Source: Acidobacteriota bacterium | GTDB lineage: Bacteria; Acidobacteriota; Terriglobia; UBA7540 | Direction of reading: 5' to 3' | NCBI GenBank assembly: GCA_021784615.1 | Contig: JAJYHU010000222.1 | Location: forward strand, 1-5,060 | Length of the DNA stretch: 5,060 nucleotides | In this document: one piece after another, positions 1-5,060 of the stretch | How the letters are laid out: the number at the start of each line of letters is the position of its first letter | Position numbering within the stretch: position 1 is the first letter of the stretch | Made by a program: the position numbers and the translations under genes | The notes under the pieces: model-generated | What the model was told of the DNA's origin: nothing | What the model saw: the letters and a program-made list of their open reading frames with translations, nothing else | Database searches by the model: none

Positions 1-46
1 GGAACAACCTCAGGAGAATTTCCCAATCTTCGTCAAGGGCATTCAT
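1..46 (-). CDS. Partial transposase, probably IS4-type (N-terminus only)
   Basis: Only the first 15 codons lie in the window; the gene runs off the left edge. The start is the ATG at 46-44, preceded by a weak GAG-containing ribosome-binding site, with an in-frame TAG a few codons upstream. The peptide begins MNALDEDWEILLRLF. Several IS4-family transposases open with a similar stretch: an acidic D/E-x-W segment, then a hydrophobic LLRLFP-like run before the DDE domain. The assignment also rests on context, because this reading frame sits just inside sequence that interrupts a sulfatase gene. No catalytic residue is visible, so the IS family is tentative. It could instead be an unrelated gene start. 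Confidence 0.4.
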   Translation of the reverse strand, partial: MNALDEDWEILLRLF

Positions 47-106
47 GTTCTCAAGGTACGAAATCTAGAGATCAAGGTCAACTATCATCTTAGCGCTTAT
101 GGGACA
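1..106 (-). mobile_element. End of an insertion sequence interrupting the sulfatase gene
   Basis: The sulfatase reading frame matches its family perfectly up to the STLLTGL part of the signature (codon ending at 107) and then loses all resemblance. The next bases on the minus strand (TGTCCCATAAGCGCTAAG...) lead, after about 60 bp, to an ATG opening a transposase-like frame pointing away from the junction. That is the expected layout of an IS end: terminal inverted repeat, short leader, transposase start. The exact boundary is uncertain by a few bases (about 101-108). The opposite end and any target-site duplication lie outside the window, so the insertion is inferred rather than proved. Confidence 0.5.
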
Positions 107-384
107 TAGCCCCGTCAGCAAAGTTGAGCGCGAGGGAGTACATACCGGCTGCGAAACATAGGCGTTCCTGTAAACCACGGACTCGCTGGCCAGTTTATTA
201 AGGTTCGGAACGCGCAGCATTCTATTTCCGTACGCCGCCATCGAGTCGTATAACGTAGCTCGTCGCAGATGATAAAGAGAAGGTTCGGCTTCGACCTAGG
301 CGGCGCTCCTAACGAAGCCCCGCGCAAGAACGCGGGGGCGGTCATTGCACCTGCCAAGGCCTTGATTGCACTGCGCCTGTTCAT
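107..384 (-). pseudogene. Type I sulfatase, N-terminal fragment, frameshifted and truncated
   Basis: This is the start of a formylglycine-dependent sulfatase, which hydrolyses sulfate esters, typically on sulfated glycans, outside the cytoplasm. Residues 1-27 (MNRRSAIKALAG...) form a signal peptide with a twin-arginine, Tat-like motif. Residues 32-45 (KPNLLFIICDELRY) are the first beta strand with the metal-binding Asp. After Tyr45 the frame breaks: two extra bases near 248-249 separate it from the continuation DSMAAYGNRMLRVPNL.... That continuation reaches VCTPSRSTLLTG, a full match to the sulfatase signature; the Cys at 142-140 would be converted to formylglycine. Only about 92 of roughly 450-550 expected residues remain before the sequence changes to IS-like DNA. 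The ATG at 384 is chosen because a strong Shine-Dalgarno lies 7 nt upstream. The in-frame extension up to 585 resembles nothing and is rejected. Non-functional as read. Confidence 0.85.
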
Positions 385-390
385 TTTATC

Positions 391-397
391 TCTCCTC
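391..397 (-). promoter_or_regulatory. Ribosome-binding site of the sulfatase
   Basis: GAGGAGA on the minus strand lies 7 nt before the ATG at 384. It decides the start codon in favour of MNRRSAIK over the ATG 67 codons upstream in the same frame. Confidence 0.75.
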
Positions 398-898
398 GCG
401 GAATGTTCGAACTTTGCCTTCCGATACCCGCACTGGCACTGGTTGCCGTCCCAACGTAAGCCTTCAAGCCCGTGCTTCCAAGCCTGAACAAATTCAAAAT
501 GACACATACGCTTTCGGCCTGTGAGAGATTCCCGCTTTATGGAATCATCCAACTCAGCCAATAAGCTTGCGCAAAGCTGGGGCACTTAACTCCAGCGCCA
601 GCAGAATCCTGTACCAGAAGCTTGTGTAAAGGACCTCACCTCCGTGCCCGACAACGTTCAGGGTCGTAACGCCTATGGCAATGTCTGGGAAGGAATCATT
701 TTTCCGGTCACGGTTCCCGAGGAGTTAGGTGCGGCCGGAAGGAGAGGGTTAACACCGATCTGGCGGGCCGTCGCCAGAGCAGAAAGTCCAATTGCCTGGA
801 GGGAATTGAAGGGTTGGATCTGAACAACCAAAAGGTTAACTCCTTCTCGCTGGTTTGGGAGTGAATCGAACGCGGTCCAGGATGCTTGCAAGGAAGGG
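398..898. other. Intergenic region between the acyl-CoA ligase and the sulfatase remnant
   Basis: About 500 bp without a convincing gene. Two short open stretches face each other. On the minus strand, 554-724 is open for 57 codons without an ATG and includes a coding-like run, DIAIGVTTLNVVGHGGEVLY. On the plus strand, a frame from 589 to a stop near 825 includes DNVQGRNAYGNVWEGIIF. Neither has a start codon with a ribosome-binding site or a family I recognise, so either could be a gene remnant or chance. The reading frame at 673-891 on the minus strand looks random in composition. The promoter of the sulfatase should lie in the 400-600 part, but I see no convincing -35/-10 pair. No strong terminator hairpin with a T-run follows the ligase. 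Confidence 0.5.
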
Positions 899-2491
899 TT
901 ACTGCACGCGGCGCGCCCGCCCCGCCCAGTATTTCTCCCGCAAAACCTTCTTCAGAATCTTGCCTGTCCCCCCTTTAGGCAAGGTTTCGACAAATTCCAC
1001 AGATTTGGGAACCTTGAATCCGGCCAGATGCTCCCGGCAGTGACCCAGAATTCCCACTTCGGTGATTTTGTGTCCCGCTCTTAGTGTGATGAGAGCCTTG
1101 GGAACCTCACCCCACTTGCCGTCCGGTACGGCGATCACCGCGCATTCGAGCACCGCGGGGTGCGCGCAGAGGATGCGCTCTACCTCAGCTGAGGCGATGT
1201 TCTCGCCTCCGCTCAAAATCATGTCCTTGGCGCGGTCCAGAATCAGGATATAACCATCCTCGTCGATCGTGGCAAGGTCGCCGGTGTGGAACCAGTCGTC
1301 GCGAATGGCCTCAGCAGTGGCCTCCGGCTGATGCCAATAGCCGGCCATCACCACGTCGCTGCGGACGACAACCTCGCCGATTTCCTCGGCGTTGGCTTTT
1401 ACATCCCTGCCATGAGCGTCTACCACGCGGATTTCCGCTCCCGCCAGCGCAGATCCCGCCGTGGCCTTCCGCCGCAGATGCTCTTCTCTAGACTCACCCG
1501 AAAGATGGTCCTTAATGCCAGCGTGGGAAATGACGGGGCAAGTTTCCGTCAAGCCATATCCGCCGCTTGCCTCACACGAAGGTATTTTCTCTTCGATCTC
1601 GCGAATCAAGGCGACGCTTGCCGGCGCTCCACCGACAAGAATCTCCGTCACACTTGAGAGATCATACTTGGCAAAATCCGGATGATTGATCAGCGCTGTC
1701 ACCATCGTGGGAACCATCTGGAGCTGTGTCACCCGCTCCGCCTGGATCAGTTTGAGCGACTCCAGGGGATCAAACTTTTTCATGATGACATGACGGCCGC
1801 CCTCCAGTGTCAAGACGTGGGGTGATCCCCAACTGTTGACGTGGAATAAGGGAACCGTGTAAAGGCTGACTTCCTTGTCGCTGCTGTTGATCGCCTGGGC
1901 TCGATAGAAAGCGTGCAGATAGAGATTCCGGTGGGTAAGCATGACCCCTTTGGGATAAGCCGTGGTCCCGCTGGTATAAAACAGCTCGGCAACGGAATTT
2001 TCGTCGAGGCCGCGGTAATCGATTTCTTCGGGCTCGGCCTCGGCCAATAATTCGTCGTAGAGCTTAGGATAAGCCCAGGAAGGCTTTGCGCCCCGCAGCG
2101 CGACCAGGTATTCAACCGACTGCAAGCGAGGCCGCAAAGCCTCAACTAGAAGAATAAATTCAGGGTCGAAGAAAAGCAGACGCGGCGTGGCGTCATTCAA
2201 GATGTAAGCGAGTTCTTCGGATGTAAGCCGAATATTAAGAGGAAATAGGATGGCTCCGATCTGGGGAACACCGAAGTAACCCTCAAGCAGACGGTGGCAG
2301 TTGAAACTCAAATAGGCAACCCGGTCTCCGGGCTTGAGGCCAAGCTTTTGAAGGGCGTTGGAAAGCCGGTCGCAACGCTCGTTGAACTCCCGGTAGGTAA
2401 GTCGAAGCTGGCCGCACACCACTCCTTCCTTGCCGCCGAACAACTGGGCCGCATGCTTCTTAAACCGGATTGGTGTCAGGGGAAGAATCAT
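899..2491 (-). CDS. Fatty-acyl-CoA ligase (AMP-binding, ANL superfamily)
   Basis: A complete 530-residue acyl-CoA synthetase that activates a carboxylic acid with ATP to an acyl-adenylate and then forms the CoA thioester; cytoplasmic or membrane-associated. Motifs in order: P-loop YTSGTTAYPKG at 172-182; VPLFHVNSWG at 213-222; GGAP at 287-290; A5 motif GYGLTETCPV at 311-320; A7 HTGDL at 402-406; hinge motif DRAKDMILSGGENI at 419-432; and C-terminal PKGGTGK at 505-511, with Lys511 the adenylation lysine. The P-loop has Ala where many relatives have Gly (TSGTTG); this also occurs in intact members of this subfamily, so activity is expected. The ATG at 2491 fits the usual start (PLTPIRF) although no clear Shine-Dalgarno precedes it, and a TGA lies in frame 9 codons upstream. 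Length is normal. Chain length is not readable from sequence; medium or long fatty acids or aryl acids are possible. Confidence 0.95.
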   Translation of the reverse strand: MILPLTPIRFKKHAAQLFGGKEGVVCGQLRLTYREFNERCDRLSNALQKLGLKPGDRVAYLSFNCHRLLEGYFGVPQIGAILFPLNIRLTSEELAYILNDATPRLLFFDPEFILLVEALRPRLQSVEYLVALRGAKPSWAYPKLYDELLAEAEPEEIDYRGLDENSVAELFYTSGTTAYPKGVMLTHRNLYLHAFYRAQAINSSDKEVSLYTVPLFHVNSWGSPHVLTLEGGRHVIMKKFDPLESLKLIQAERVTQLQMVPTMVTALINHPDFAKYDLSSVTEILVGGAPASVALIREIEEKIPSCEASGGYGLTETCPVISHAGIKDHLSGESREEHLRRKATAGSALAGAEIRVVDAHGRDVKANAEEIGEVVVRSDVVMAGYWHQPEATAEAIRDDWFHTGDLATIDEDGYILILDRAKDMILSGGENIASAEVERILCAHPAVLECAVIAVPDGKWGEVPKALITLRAGHKITEVGILGHCREHLAGFKVPKSVEFVETLPKGGTGKILKKVLREKYWAGRARRVQ

Positions 2492-2544
2492 GGGATGCCG
2501 ACCAGTTTTCGCAACTCAGCTTGCGCGTTTATTTGAAGCCACAG

Positions 2545-2560
2545 GGAACGGCGCCGTTCC
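2545..2560. promoter_or_regulatory. Perfect 16-bp palindrome, candidate operator for the acyl-CoA ligase
   Basis: GGAACGGCGCCGTTCC is identical on both strands. It lies 53 bp upstream of the ligase start codon, in the only intergenic gap in front of that gene. Size and symmetry fit a dimeric repressor site, such as those of the TetR-type regulators that commonly control fatty-acid activation genes. No regulator gene is in the window, so the binding protein is unknown. As RNA it could instead fold into a short GC-rich hairpin in the leader, but no T-run follows, so it does not look like a terminator. Confidence 0.4.
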
Positions 2561-2588
2561 ATCTCCATTCCTTCCTATATTCTCTGAA

Positions 2589-2617
2589 GTTTTACCCCTT
2601 CCACAAGCTTGATGCAA
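2589..2617 (-). promoter_or_regulatory. Possible promoter for the acyl-CoA ligase
   Basis: On the minus strand a TTGCAT hexamer (2617-2612) is separated by 17 bp from TAAAAC (2594-2589). Both match the sigma-70 consensus only partly, but the spacing is right. Transcription would begin near 2582, placing the 16-bp palindrome in the early transcribed region where a bound repressor could block elongation. Weak evidence; other start sites in the 2492-2667 gap are equally possible. Confidence 0.2.
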
Positions 2618-2667
2618 TTCACTCCGTTCAGCCCGCGGGGCTCTCCTGGTTTTTAATGAAACCCGCA

Positions 2668-3957
2668 TTATTCTACCGCAACGATCACTTTGAAGTCAGG
2701 AGCGGGAGGCTCAAGCTTCCCTACGACAAACCAATAAGATAACAGGCCGCTCACCAACAGCATAGGCGCCAAAATAAATGCCGAACGAAAAGAGCCAGTC
2801 CATTCGATCAGGAAACCGGTCACCAATGGAGCTGTGATGCCGGCGATGCCTCCGGAACAATTCTGAAATCCAGTCCAGATGCCGACCTCATCGTGCGGGG
2901 CACAGGCTTGAACCATCACCAGTACGTTCGCGGAGGAAAGTCCGACCAAGCCGGCGCATATAATCAGAGCGACCGCAGTTTCCGCCGTCCGGGCCATCGC
3001 CGCCGGAATCATGAGCAGGCCGAACATAAAGGCAAACGAAATGATTCCCTTTCGCGTGCGAGTTTCATCCCAGCCCCCGCGGATCAGGCGGTCGGAGACC
3101 CAACCGCCAACCGGCTCACTGAGGCCGAAGACCGCGTAGGGAATGGCGGCGAAAATTCCCGCCTTCATGATGCTCATGTGCCGGGCTTCGTACAAGTAGT
3201 CGGGCAGCCACGTCAGCATCAAGTACCAGAAATAGTCAAAACAGAAGAAACCCAGGCAGATGCCCAACAAGTTGCGGTTAAAGTGGGCCAGCCAAAAGTG
3301 CCGCTCGACGCATTTGGACGGCACCGCCGTTTCCCTTTTTTTCACCACCTTCGACGGAAACACCGCAAACCAGGGAATCAGCCAGAGGATCGCCGTCAAT
3401 CCCACCAACACAAACGTGTCTCTCCAGCCGTAGTGAACCAGAAGCCACGGAAGCAGGACGCCTTCCACAACCAAGCCGGTCCTGGTGCCAAAGTCAAAGA
3501 TTCCGGAGGGCAACCCGCGCTCCGCGGGGCCGAAAAGCCTGCTGACAATTCTGATTCCCCCTGGAAGGTAGATGGATTCGCCGATGCCCAGCAGAATGCG
3601 GAGCAGGATCAGAACCACCAGGCTTCCGGCCAGTCCCGTAAGCCCCTGCGCCAGCGACCAGAGAGCAAAGGCGGCCGCATAAACCCAAAGAAGGTTCAAG
3701 CGGTCCACCATGAGCCCCATCGGCACCTGCATCAGCATGTAGGGCCAGAAAAACGCGGAAAGCAGCACGCCCTTGGTTTCGGGGCCAAGGTTCAAGTCAT
3801 GGGAAATCATCGGCAATGCAAAGGAAATCGTGGCGCGGTCAAGATAGTTGATCAGCGAAGCGGCAAAGAGCAGCCACACCACGGCCCATCGGCGCGCGTT
3901 TGAAACGCCAGCAGGCTCCGTCCCGGTATATTCAAAGTTCGTTTGAGTTGCGCCCAA
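2668..3957 (-). CDS. MFS transporter, anion:cation symporter (ACS) type
   Basis: A 429-residue inner-membrane transporter with twelve predicted helices (about 24-43, 62-82, 89-107, 112-132, 153-172, 178-200, 227-250, 264-285, 303-322, 327-350, 363-385, 390-413) and a basic central loop at 203-225. Family marks are INYLDRATISFALP at 36-49 in helix 1, the motif-A-like GLMVDR at 81-86, its second-half counterpart GGWVSDR at 284-290, and TWLPDYL at 249-255. These match the family of hexuronate, glucarate and galactonate proton symporters; the actual substrate cannot be told from sequence and could be another organic anion. No ATG is available: the best start is TTG at 3957, which leaves a normal 20-25 residue N-terminus, but its ribosome-binding site is poor. 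A CTG four codons upstream, with AAGG 5 nt ahead, is an alternative. It is separated from the ligase by 176 bp, so co-transcription is uncertain. Confidence 0.93.
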   Translation of the reverse strand: MGATQTNFEYTGTEPAGVSNARRWAVVWLLFAASLINYLDRATISFALPMISHDLNLGPETKGVLLSAFFWPYMLMQVPMGLMVDRLNLLWVYAAAFALWSLAQGLTGLAGSLVVLILLRILLGIGESIYLPGGIRIVSRLFGPAERGLPSGIFDFGTRTGLVVEGVLLPWLLVHYGWRDTFVLVGLTAILWLIPWFAVFPSKVVKKRETAVPSKCVERHFWLAHFNRNLLGICLGFFCFDYFWYLMLTWLPDYLYEARHMSIMKAGIFAAIPYAVFGLSEPVGGWVSDRLIRGGWDETRTRKGIISFAFMFGLLMIPAAMARTAETAVALIICAGLVGLSSANVLVMVQACAPHDEVGIWTGFQNCSGGIAGITAPLVTGFLIEWTGSFRSAFILAPMLLVSGLLSYWFVVGKLEPPAPDFKVIVAVE

Positions 3958-3958
3958 G

Positions 3959-3985
3959 AAATTAACCAGCTCGGCCTTTTGTCAA
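3959..3985 (-). promoter_or_regulatory. Weak promoter-like pair next to the transporter start
   Basis: A perfect TTGACA (3985-3980) is followed after only 15 bp by TAATTT (3964-3959) on the minus strand. The spacing is short, and the implied transcription start would fall at or inside the proposed TTG start codon. It would work only with a leaderless message or a start further in. Probably fortuitous, but recorded because the -35 hexamer is exact. Confidence 0.15.
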
Positions 3986-4056
3986 AAGAGGCTCCGGCAG
4001 AATACCGCAATTCATGCAAAGGTCAAAGAGGAGATTTGATGGCAGGCAAGGCTAAA

Positions 4057-4074
4057 GGTGAGAGGGGTGAGAGG
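4057..4074. repeat. Two tandem copies of a 9-bp unit
   Basis: GGTGAGAGG occurs twice back to back, in the gap between the stop of the 57-aa gene and the transporter. It is short and purine-rich. No hairpin or terminator with a T-run is visible here. It is most likely replication slippage without function. Confidence 0.5.
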
Positions 4075-4080
4075 GCGGGC

Positions 4081-4254
4081 TCAGGCAAAAGGATACATGA
4101 TCCACCCAAGAAGCAGAGCAATCCCCACAAAGCCAAGAAACACTTTGGCGCCGTAAATCACTTGGTCGTGCAGTTTCTCCTTGCTGAGGACCGCAAAGAC
4201 CACCGAAACGAAGAAAGAGAACAGCACCAAGGCCGTGAAGTGTGAAATAACCAT
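4081..4254 (-). CDS. Small two-helix membrane protein, 57 aa, unknown function
   Basis: The frame opens MVISHFTALVLFSFFVSVVF and ends ILGWIMYPFA-like (LLLGWIMYPFA), followed by TGA. It holds two clear hydrophobic helices (about residues 4-23 and 38-55) joined by a short charged loop (SKEKLHDQVIYGAK). By the positive-inside rule the loop should face the cytoplasm. It is accepted as a gene because an excellent Shine-Dalgarno (AAGAGGG, 5 nt before the ATG) precedes it, its composition is strikingly membrane-like, and it follows a membrane-protein gene by 70 bp on the same strand. Longer overlapping frames on both strands read as random, Arg/Cys/Pro-rich sequence and are shadows. I do not recognise the family. 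A role together with the upstream DUF6677-like protein is inferred from position only. Confidence 0.75.
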   Translation of the reverse strand: MVISHFTALVLFSFFVSVVFAVLSKEKLHDQVIYGAKVFLGFVGIALLLGWIMYPFA

Positions 4255-4259
4255 TCGTT

Positions 4260-4266
4260 CCCTCTT
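4260..4266 (-). promoter_or_regulatory. Ribosome-binding site of the 57-aa membrane protein
   Basis: AAGAGGG on the minus strand lies 5 nt upstream of the ATG at 4254. It is the strongest argument that this short frame is translated. Confidence 0.7.
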
Positions 4267-4324
4267 GCTGCAGGCGATGAGGAGGATGCAGGGCGCAACA
4301 CCGACGCCCGCCTTTCATGGCTCT

Positions 4325-4765
4325 CTAAGGTTTTCTGCCCCCAGCAATGTCGTAAGCGTCCAGCACTGTCAGGACGTTCAGCATCCCTGCGGCAATCAAA
4401 AACGCCGTCCCGTAATCGGAGCAAACAAAGTAAGTGTCGCCTCCCCCGTATCCGAAAAAGGTCGCGGCCCGCATGGGCGCCCCCACCGCGAGTTCAGCAA
4501 AGTAGCCAAGCGAGTGAAGATATGAGCCTGATCCGAGGGAGAAATATTGGCCCTGCATGGCAATCCCCATCACGAACATGCCAACGATTGAAACAAACAG
4601 AATAAGGGCTCGCCACTTGCGGCCCAGCAGCAGGTGTCCCGATCCAGGGACAAGCCACGCCGCCAGACACAAACCAAACAAGTTACCGGAGGAGACTTGA
4701 GGGTGGGTGAGCTTGGCTGCCTCTTTCACCGGTCGCTCGCCTTCTTCTGCTACTTTCTTGGCCAT
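4325..4765 (-). CDS. DUF6677-like integral membrane protein
   Basis: A 146-residue membrane protein of unknown function. It begins with a charged cytoplasmic-looking tail (residues 1-25, rich in Lys/Glu). Next comes a helix holding the motif AAWLVPGSGHLLLGRKWRAL (35-54), which resembles the PGxGHxxLGR signature of small TM2-like and DUF6677 proteins. A second helix is at about 53-71 and a third, weaker one near 86-104. A final helix at about 118-136 leads into LDAYDIAGGRK (135-145), typical of the DUF6677 C-terminus as I recall it from Acidobacteriota genomes. The ATG at 4765 is preferred over an in-frame TTG two codons upstream; neither has a clear Shine-Dalgarno. The 57-aa membrane protein gene follows, probably in the same transcript. 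An IS ends about 100 bp upstream. Confidence 0.82.
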   Translation of the reverse strand: MAKKVAEEGERPVKEAAKLTHPQVSSGNLFGLCLAAWLVPGSGHLLLGRKWRALILFVSIVGMFVMGIAMQGQYFSLGSGSYLHSLGYFAELAVGAPMRAATFFGYGGGDTYFVCSDYGTAFLIAAGMLNVLTVLDAYDIAGGRKP

Positions 4766-4818
4766 AGGCAAGGTTTAGAGAATCCTGACGGACTTTGATC
4801 ACAAAACACCAGCTTTTA

Positions 4819-4848
4819 AACATACCATATCCGCTAAATGCGCAGCAA
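4819..4848 (-). promoter_or_regulatory. Possible promoter of the DUF6677-like operon
   Basis: On the minus strand TTGCTG (4848-4843) and TATGTT (4824-4819) are 18 bp apart, about 55 bp upstream of the ATG at 4765. This is an AT-rich island between the IS end and the gene. Both hexamers deviate from consensus, so this is only a candidate. Read-through from the IS transposase, which points the same way, is the alternative source of transcription. Confidence 0.25.
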
Positions 4849-4862
4849 TAAACCCTTTCCGC

Positions 4863-5060
4863 GGGGCGCACGACATTAAAGTGGTAAGTGTCATGCAACC
4901 CTCCGGTTGGCGCGGCGTACCCAGAAGTCTTCAAACCGGCCGCTCAGCCGGTTACAAAGGAGGGCGAGGATGGCGTTGGCGCCGCGCAGCGTCCCGAACA
5001 TTCCCGATCGTTTCAGACGGCTGCCGATCACGGTTTTGCAGCCGGCCTCGATGCCCCCCG
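4863..5060 (-). mobile_element. 3' end of an ISKra4-like insertion sequence
   Basis: The transposase stop codon at 4893-4891 is followed within 30 bp by GC-rich sequence that on the plus strand begins GGGGCGCACGACATTAAAG (from 4863). This looks like an IS terminal repeat: it starts with a G-run, sits immediately after the transposase stop, and gives way to AT-rich sequence of different character at about 4860. The other end is outside the window, so the inverted-repeat pairing and the target-site duplication cannot be verified. Confidence 0.5.
4891..5060 (-). CDS. Transposase, C-terminal fragment, ISKra4-like
   Basis: The gene enters from the right edge and ends with TGA at 4891. The 56 visible residues include EAGCKTVIGSRLKRSGMFG, then RGANAILALLCNRLSGRFED, then FWVRRANRRVA. 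The Glu-Ala-x-Cys-Lys segment, the RLK(R/Q)SGM motif, the GANAI(L/I)AL helix and the closing (F/W)ED(F/Y)W segment are typical of the C-terminus of DDE transposases of the ISKra4 group; the Glu in EAGCK is likely the last catalytic acid. The fragment is uninterrupted, with no stop or frameshift. Whether the rest of the gene is intact cannot be seen. Transcription points toward the DUF6677-like gene. Confidence 0.72.
   Translation of the reverse strand, partial: GGIEAGCKTVIGSRLKRSGMFGTLRGANAILALLCNRLSGRFEDFWVRRANRRVA

Noticed and set aside
172..182. The numbering 172-182 refers to ligase residues: Ala in place of Gly in the P-loop, considered as a sign of an inactive enzyme
   Set aside because: The rest of the P-loop, the A5, A7 and hinge motifs and the catalytic Lys511 are intact, and the same Ala occurs in apparently functional members of this subfamily.
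385..585. In-frame extension of the sulfatase to an ATG at 585
   Set aside because: The 67 extra residues resemble no sulfatase and would bury the signal peptide. The ATG at 384 has a strong ribosome-binding site and begins directly with the signal peptide.
673..891. 72-aa frame on the minus strand downstream of the ligase
   Set aside because: No recognisable motif, no ribosome-binding site of note, and composition typical of chance open frames.
2649..2665. GGTTT/AAACC hairpin just after the transporter stop, considered as a terminator
   Set aside because: The stem is only about 5 bp, AT-rich, and has no T-run after it on the minus strand, so it is not a credible intrinsic terminator.
2893..3903. 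Open 336-aa frame on the plus strand
   Set aside because: It lies entirely antisense to the well-supported MFS gene, and its product is rich in Gln, His, Arg, Lys and Pro with no recognisable domain. This is the usual shadow of codon bias opposite a hydrophobic membrane-protein gene.
4052..4318. 88-aa frame on the minus strand starting at an ATG just after the DUF6677-like stop
   Set aside because: It overlaps the 57-aa membrane-protein gene in another frame, has no good ribosome-binding site, and its Cys/Pro/His-rich sequence looks random, while the 57-aa frame has both a strong Shine-Dalgarno and clear helices.
4683..4934. 83-aa minus-strand frame spanning the IS end and the start of the DUF6677-like gene
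   Set aside because: It crosses the IS boundary and overlaps two better-supported genes out of frame.

Overview
This window reads as a chromosomal segment from a Gram-negative-type soil or sediment bacterium, most likely an Acidobacteriota member. That placement is an inference from the DUF6677-type protein and from the sulfatase and acyl-CoA ligase styles; no rRNA or other phylogenetic marker is present. Every gene I accept lies on the minus strand, so transcription runs right to left. Both edges are cut inside insertion sequences of two different types.

Right to left: (a) 4863-5060 is the 3' end of an ISKra4-like transposase gene and the probable end of that element. (b) 4325-4765 encodes a 146-aa membrane protein resembling DUF6677, followed 70 bp downstream by a 57-aa two-helix membrane protein (4081-4254) with a good ribosome-binding site; these two probably form a small operon. 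(c) 2668-3957 encodes a 12-helix MFS transporter of the anion:cation symporter type, with a TTG or otherwise non-ATG start. (d) 2492-2667 is an intergenic region carrying a perfect 16-bp palindrome. (e) 899-2491 encodes a complete fatty-acyl-CoA ligase (AMP-binding/ANL family). (f) 385-898 has no convincing gene. (g) 107-384 is the N-terminal fifth of an exported type I sulfatase. It is broken twice: by a frameshift after about 45 codons, and by an apparent IS insertion immediately after the sulfatase signature motif. (h) 1-106 is the end of that inserted element plus the first codons of what looks like an IS4-type transposase.

Functionally, the intact genes are an importer probably for a sugar acid or other organic anion and an enzyme activating a carboxylic acid to its CoA thioester. 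They could act in sequence, but they are separated by 176 bp and nothing shows they share a substrate. The sulfatase would have fitted a polysaccharide or sulfate-ester catabolic setting but is not functional as read.

I did not find a defence system, CRISPR array, RNA gene or clearly novel multi-gene system. The most interesting items are the short membrane-protein gene beside the DUF6677-like gene, the twice-broken sulfatase, and the palindrome ahead of the acyl-CoA ligase.
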